Source: Pedobacter sp. ASV17
GTDB taxonomy: Bacteria; Bacteroidota; Bacteroidia; Sphingobacteriales; Sphingobacteriaceae
DNA: 55,736 bases
Direction: 5' to 3'
NCBI RefSeq assembly: GCF_016429065.1
Contig: NZ_JAELTX010000015.1
Location: 1 to 55,736 of the forward strand
The notes beneath the pieces were generated by a model, which saw only the letters and a program-made list of their open reading frames with translations, was not told the origin of the DNA and did not search any database. Of the stretch, positions 52,826 to 55,736 are shown piece after piece (within the stretch, counting starts at the first letter, position 1; each line of letters opens with the position of its first letter). The translations under genes were made by a program, and so were the position numbers.

Positions 52826-53453
52826 GGATGAAGGAATAAGGAGCAAAGAATAAAGACCTAACGTTCTATTTGTTTGTTCCCATTCATCAAAGCAGACTTA
52901 CGAAGTTTCTGAACGGCGAAGCCCTCAACTTTACAATGAAAAACAATAATTAAGTTAAACTTCGTAAGTCTTAATCATAGCACTAACCAATTCCCTCTCC
53001 TTTTTAAGGAGAGGGCTAGGGAGAGGTTTATAACCCTCTCTCCCGATGATCGGGATCTCTCCCTGAAAGGGAGAGAGGCGTGCTTGGGAAAGTCATCCTA
53101 TGTCGTACTGTACCTATTCGTCATACCCAACTCGATTGTGTATCGTAAAGCGGTGTAAAGGAATTTATATTAAATATGCTTTAGGATCCCCGTATACACG
53201 AGGATGACGGTTTCGGAATGAGGCTGCTGTAATCAATTAACCAGTTAAACAAATTATCGGTTAAACAATACCGAAGGGTCGGGAACTAATCCTTAGCTGC
53301 TAGCCACTGAAACACCCCGCCCGTTGGGCACCTCTCTAAAAGAGGGGAAATTGGGGCTACTCATCTAAATAATCCCTAACCACTAGCAACTAACCACTAA
53401 TTCCTAGCTACTAACTAACTACTAATTCCTAACCCCTAGCCACTAGTTTCTAA
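52826..53453. repeat. Large intergenic repeat mosaic
   Basis: 52826-52860 is five heptamers (GGATGAA, GGAATAA, GGAGCAA, AGAATAA, AGACCTA). 52894-52972 is the long AGACTTACGAAGTTT element. 52989-53080 holds CCCTCTCC...GGAGAGGG hairpins. 53119-53209 is an inverted composite element. 53308-53350 holds the CGCCCGTTGGGCACCTCTCT hairpin family. 53371-53453 is a dozen heptamers (AACCACT, AGCAACT, AATTCCT). From 53454 to 53709 the DNA is unique and A+T-rich, with the probable promoter of the next gene. No gene is seen. Confidence 0.85.
53119..53209 (-). repeat. Composite double-hairpin element, copy 6
   Basis: 91 bp, inverted: CGTCATACCCAACTCGATTG to CACGAGGATGACG. Several paired changes keep both stems foldable (CGTGTATACG in place of CGCGTATGCG). 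Confidence 0.85.
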
Positions 53454-53709
53454 ATTTGTATAAACAATGTCATTCTATTCAAATTCTGATAATTATGGCC
53501 ATTTTTTACGCAACTAATCTTACTTTAGTAGAAAAATCAAATACTTTTAACTGCTAAATTTAAACCCTCTCAACAAACAATGCTCAAATTACACTCTCCA
53601 ATACAGCTTTCCATTTTAACATATCTTTTGATTAATTAGCGGTTTAAGTGCCATCTTTTATTTGATAACACACTCAGCTCAATGCACCTTATGTGCTAAA
53701 CTCTAATTA

Positions 53710-55170
53710 ATGTCTTTAAAGAAAAGCTTATTCCCTCTAATTTCGGGCTTAATAACTGTTATTGCATTGTTTCAACTGCAACCTTTGCTTGCCATAGTAG
53801 CGTTGGCACCTTTGCTATATGTGTTAAAAGATGCGAGCTTTAAAGCAACGTTCCAATACACAGCTATTTATGGGACTATTTTTGGCGTTCTCTTTTTTAG
53901 CTGGATTCCAGCTAGTGTAGGCATATTTAGTGGACAATGGTTTCATGGTCTTTTAGTGTTGGTTGCGTTCACTTTGGTACTTAATATTTATTTCCTATTA
54001 ATTTTTGGTATGTATCACTTTCTGAAAAGAAAGGAACAATCGCCAATTTACCAAGCGTTGATGTTGGCATCATTAGTGGTTTTACTAGATTATGGCAAAG
54101 ATGCCTTGTTTGCAACAATGCCTTGGTTTGATTTCCATTTTGGGAATGCCTTTGCGGGTAGTGTTTATAGTATCCAATTGGCAGAACTAGGCGGGGTTTA
54201 TCTGTTAAGCTTTATTGCCGTGTTTTTTAATGTGTTAATGGCAAGTGCTATTGAAAAGAAATTCTTATTTAAACACTTATTGATTTACCTAAGCGCTTTC
54301 CTGATAGTAAATGTAGGAATCTACTCCTATAGAAGCACTACAAATGAAGGAGAAGGAATTAAGGTTAACCTATTAACAGAAAACATCGATCCCAGAATAA
54401 AGTGGGAAGAAGAAGGAAATCAGCTTGTTAATCAGTTACTATCCCTTAGTAGCAGTGCCGCCAATCAACCTGCAGCGCTCAATGTATGGTCGGAAACAGT
54501 GGTACCTTGGACTTATTTGCCTAAAGATGATTTCGTAACCGAAATATTGAGGCATGCAAAGCAAAGTCAAGCACTGACTTTGTTGGGAATGAATACCGCA
54601 GCTGGCGTTGATGAGGTTTTTGATAGTGCTTATTTGCTAGATTCAAAAGGAATGGTATTGGGTAGATCTGATAAGCACTATCCCTTGGCCATTATTGAAA
54701 GCGGTTTAAAAGAATGGTCTACCCATCAATTAAGAGGAACTACGGTAAATGCAGGTAAACAGATTAAAGCCATACCTACAGCACATGGTAATATAGGGGT
54801 ATATATATGTAATGAGGCAAGCATACCTGGTGTAGCGAGTGCCTTAGTCGCCTCAGGCGCCGATTTTCTGGTCAATATCAGTAATGATGGTTGGTTTGCC
54901 AATTCGTTTATTCCTAAACAACACTTTTACTATAATAGGTTAAGGGCCGTAGAAAACAGACGTGATGTGATAGCCAACAGCAATAGGGGTTATAAAGGGA
55001 TGATTGCCGCTAATGGTGATATTGATGACCATAAACCTGGCAAAACAGCTGAGCTTACACAAGTAAAGGTATTTAAGCAAAAGGCTAAAACTTTATATGG
55101 CCTATTTCCTTGGGCAATGCTCCTTTTATCAAGCATCTTAATTATTCACTATAAATATCGAAAAGAATGA
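53710..55170 (+). CDS. Apolipoprotein N-acyltransferase-like membrane protein
   Basis: 486 residues. The N-terminal 210 residues hold about seven membrane segments as in Lnt; residues 215-460 form a periplasmic nitrilase-like domain and one more membrane segment closes the protein (TLYGLFPWAMLLLSSILII). The nitrilase triad is visible as Glu262 (WSETVVPW), Lys322 (SDKHYPLA) and Cys367 (YICNEASIP). Lnt transfers a fatty acid to the N-terminal Cys of lipoproteins; a different acyl transfer or amidase role in this paralogue is possible. Its stop overlaps the start of the next gene (ATGA), so the two are coupled. Confidence 0.8.
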   Translation: MSLKKSLFPLISGLITVIALFQLQPLLAIVALAPLLYVLKDASFKATFQYTAIYGTIFGVLFFSWIPASVGIFSGQWFHGLLVLVAFTLVLNIYFLLIFGMYHFLKRKEQSPIYQALMLASLVVLLDYGKDALFATMPWFDFHFGNAFAGSVYSIQLAELGGVYLLSFIAVFFNVLMASAIEKKFLFKHLLIYLSAFLIVNVGIYSYRSTTNEGEGIKVNLLTENIDPRIKWEEEGNQLVNQLLSLSSSAANQPAALNVWSETVVPWTYLPKDDFVTEILRHAKQSQALTLLGMNTAAGVDEVFDSAYLLDSKGMVLGRSDKHYPLAIIESGLKEWSTHQLRGTTVNAGKQIKAIPTAHGNIGVYICNEASIPGVASALVASGADFLVNISNDGWFANSFIPKQHFYYNRLRAVENRRDVIANSNRGYKGMIAANGDIDDHKPGKTAELTQVKVFKQKAKTLYGLFPWAMLLLSSILIIHYKYRKE

Positions 55171-55736
55171 AAAAACAATTACTCTTATTACTATTGCTGG
55201 TAGGTACTGTACAGACCAGTTTTGCAACTTTTAATGTAGGAAACTGGCGTTGGCGAAACGACAATGGTTCTGAAACTTCTGCAACATGGAAAGCAGCGGA
55301 AAATGTACCTGTACAAATTACAGGGGCTAACGAAGTGATTAGATTAAGAGTAGAGTATGCCAATACTCAGCCTACTACTGCGGTCAGCAGCAGCGTACAA
55401 ATAAACTATTCAATGGGAGCTAATGGAACTCTTTATTCAATTAATGAAAATGGCACCACTAATGCGTTTGTTTTAGTAGGGACAAATACAAATGTTACCC
55501 ATGGAACAGCAACTACCAAGCAATTAGTTGGAAATAGTACTTATAGTGCTTATACCTTTTCTCCTGGGGCCGTTGTGGTTAATGGAAACACTCTTAATTA
55601 TAACATACTTCCTGAGGGTAAAGCAGAATATGAGTTTGTAATACGTAGTACAGGAAATATTCAACCAGGAGCTACTTATTATTTTTCATTTGCTTTTGGT
55701 AATGCTTCCTCTGGTGTACCTGCACCATCATTAACA
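55167..55736 (+). CDS. Secreted protein, cut off by the window end
   Basis: 190 codons visible and the frame is still open. It starts MKKQLLLLLLLVGTVQTSFA, a clear signal peptide, then a beta-rich domain with NVGNWRWRNDNGSETSATWK, VIRLRVEYANTQP and YYFSFAFGNASSGVP. The ATG shares bases with the previous stop (ATGA). Repeating Thr/Asn-rich strands suggest a large extracellular protein, perhaps a T9SS substrate, but the C-terminus is not available. Being coupled to an acyltransferase-like gene suggests this protein or its relatives are modified by it; that is inference. Confidence 0.85.
   Translation, partial: MKKQLLLLLLLVGTVQTSFATFNVGNWRWRNDNGSETSATWKAAENVPVQITGANEVIRLRVEYANTQPTTAVSSSVQINYSMGANGTLYSINENGTTNAFVLVGTNTNVTHGTATTKQLVGNSTYSAYTFSPGAVVVNGNTLNYNILPEGKAEYEFVIRSTGNIQPGATYYFSFAFGNASSGVPAPSLT

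Overview
The window looks like a chromosomal segment of a Bacteroidota member close to Pedobacter (Sphingobacteriaceae). The reasons are a SusC/SusD pair, several TonB-dependent receptors and lipoproteins of the LxxC-KK type, a C-terminal type IX secretion sorting domain, promoter-like TAnnTTTG (-7) boxes, A+T-rich third codon positions and almost no Shine-Dalgarno sequences. No rRNA, tRNA, CRISPR or prophage was seen.

Layout. 1-6433: housekeeping and accessory singletons: a gene tail, a small anti-sigma-like protein, threonine aldolase, a P-loop NTPase preceded by a (GGTT)15 tract, a methyltransferase, a REP-associated transposase between its REP hairpins, an exonuclease/GIY-YIG fusion and a hypothetical protein. 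6693-13102: light and two-component signalling: two single-domain receivers, a five-PAS histidine kinase, heme oxygenase and bacteriophytochrome. 13306-36790: an amino-sugar utilisation locus. A LacI-type regulator is followed by an 11-gene plus-strand operon (susC, susD, binding and beta-helix lipoproteins, two paralogous secreted proteins, two GH20 enzymes, MFS transporter, nagA, CBM9-like), then a third GH20 gene divergent from nagB. An 18-bp operator is repeated exactly in front of susC and in front of nagB. 37068-43968: minus-strand set of DUF4625-type lipoproteins, a TonB-dependent receptor and a small His/Cys protein, probably for metal uptake, plus a Lys/Ala-rich protein. 44644-49268: a Cys-rich TIM-barrel-like protein, a FixL-like haem-PAS kinase and a receiver-CRP fusion regulator. 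49692-55736: a lipoprotein, a membrane protein, a nucleotide pyrophosphatase-like enzyme, an Lnt paralogue and a cut-off secreted protein.

How the genes work together. The 13-37 kb locus would bind and trim beta-GlcNAc/GalNAc-terminated glycans outside the cell and in the periplasm (GH20), import the sugar through the MFS carrier, deacetylate GlcNAc-6-P (NagA) and deaminate GlcN-6-P (NagB). The GlcNAc kinase that is needed is not in the window. The phytochrome and FixL-like blocks suggest light and oxygen sensing.

The most unusual feature is the intergenic DNA. Between most genes outside the long operon lie mosaics of (i) tracts with a strict 7-nt period (TAGGAGT, TAGTGGT, AAGGAGC and relatives), (ii) an 88-93 bp element made of two hairpins, with CGTCAT...ATGACG ends, in six full copies, (iii) AGACTTACGAAGTTT palindromes and (iv) short GC-rich hairpins. 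Several gene stop codons lie inside these repeats.
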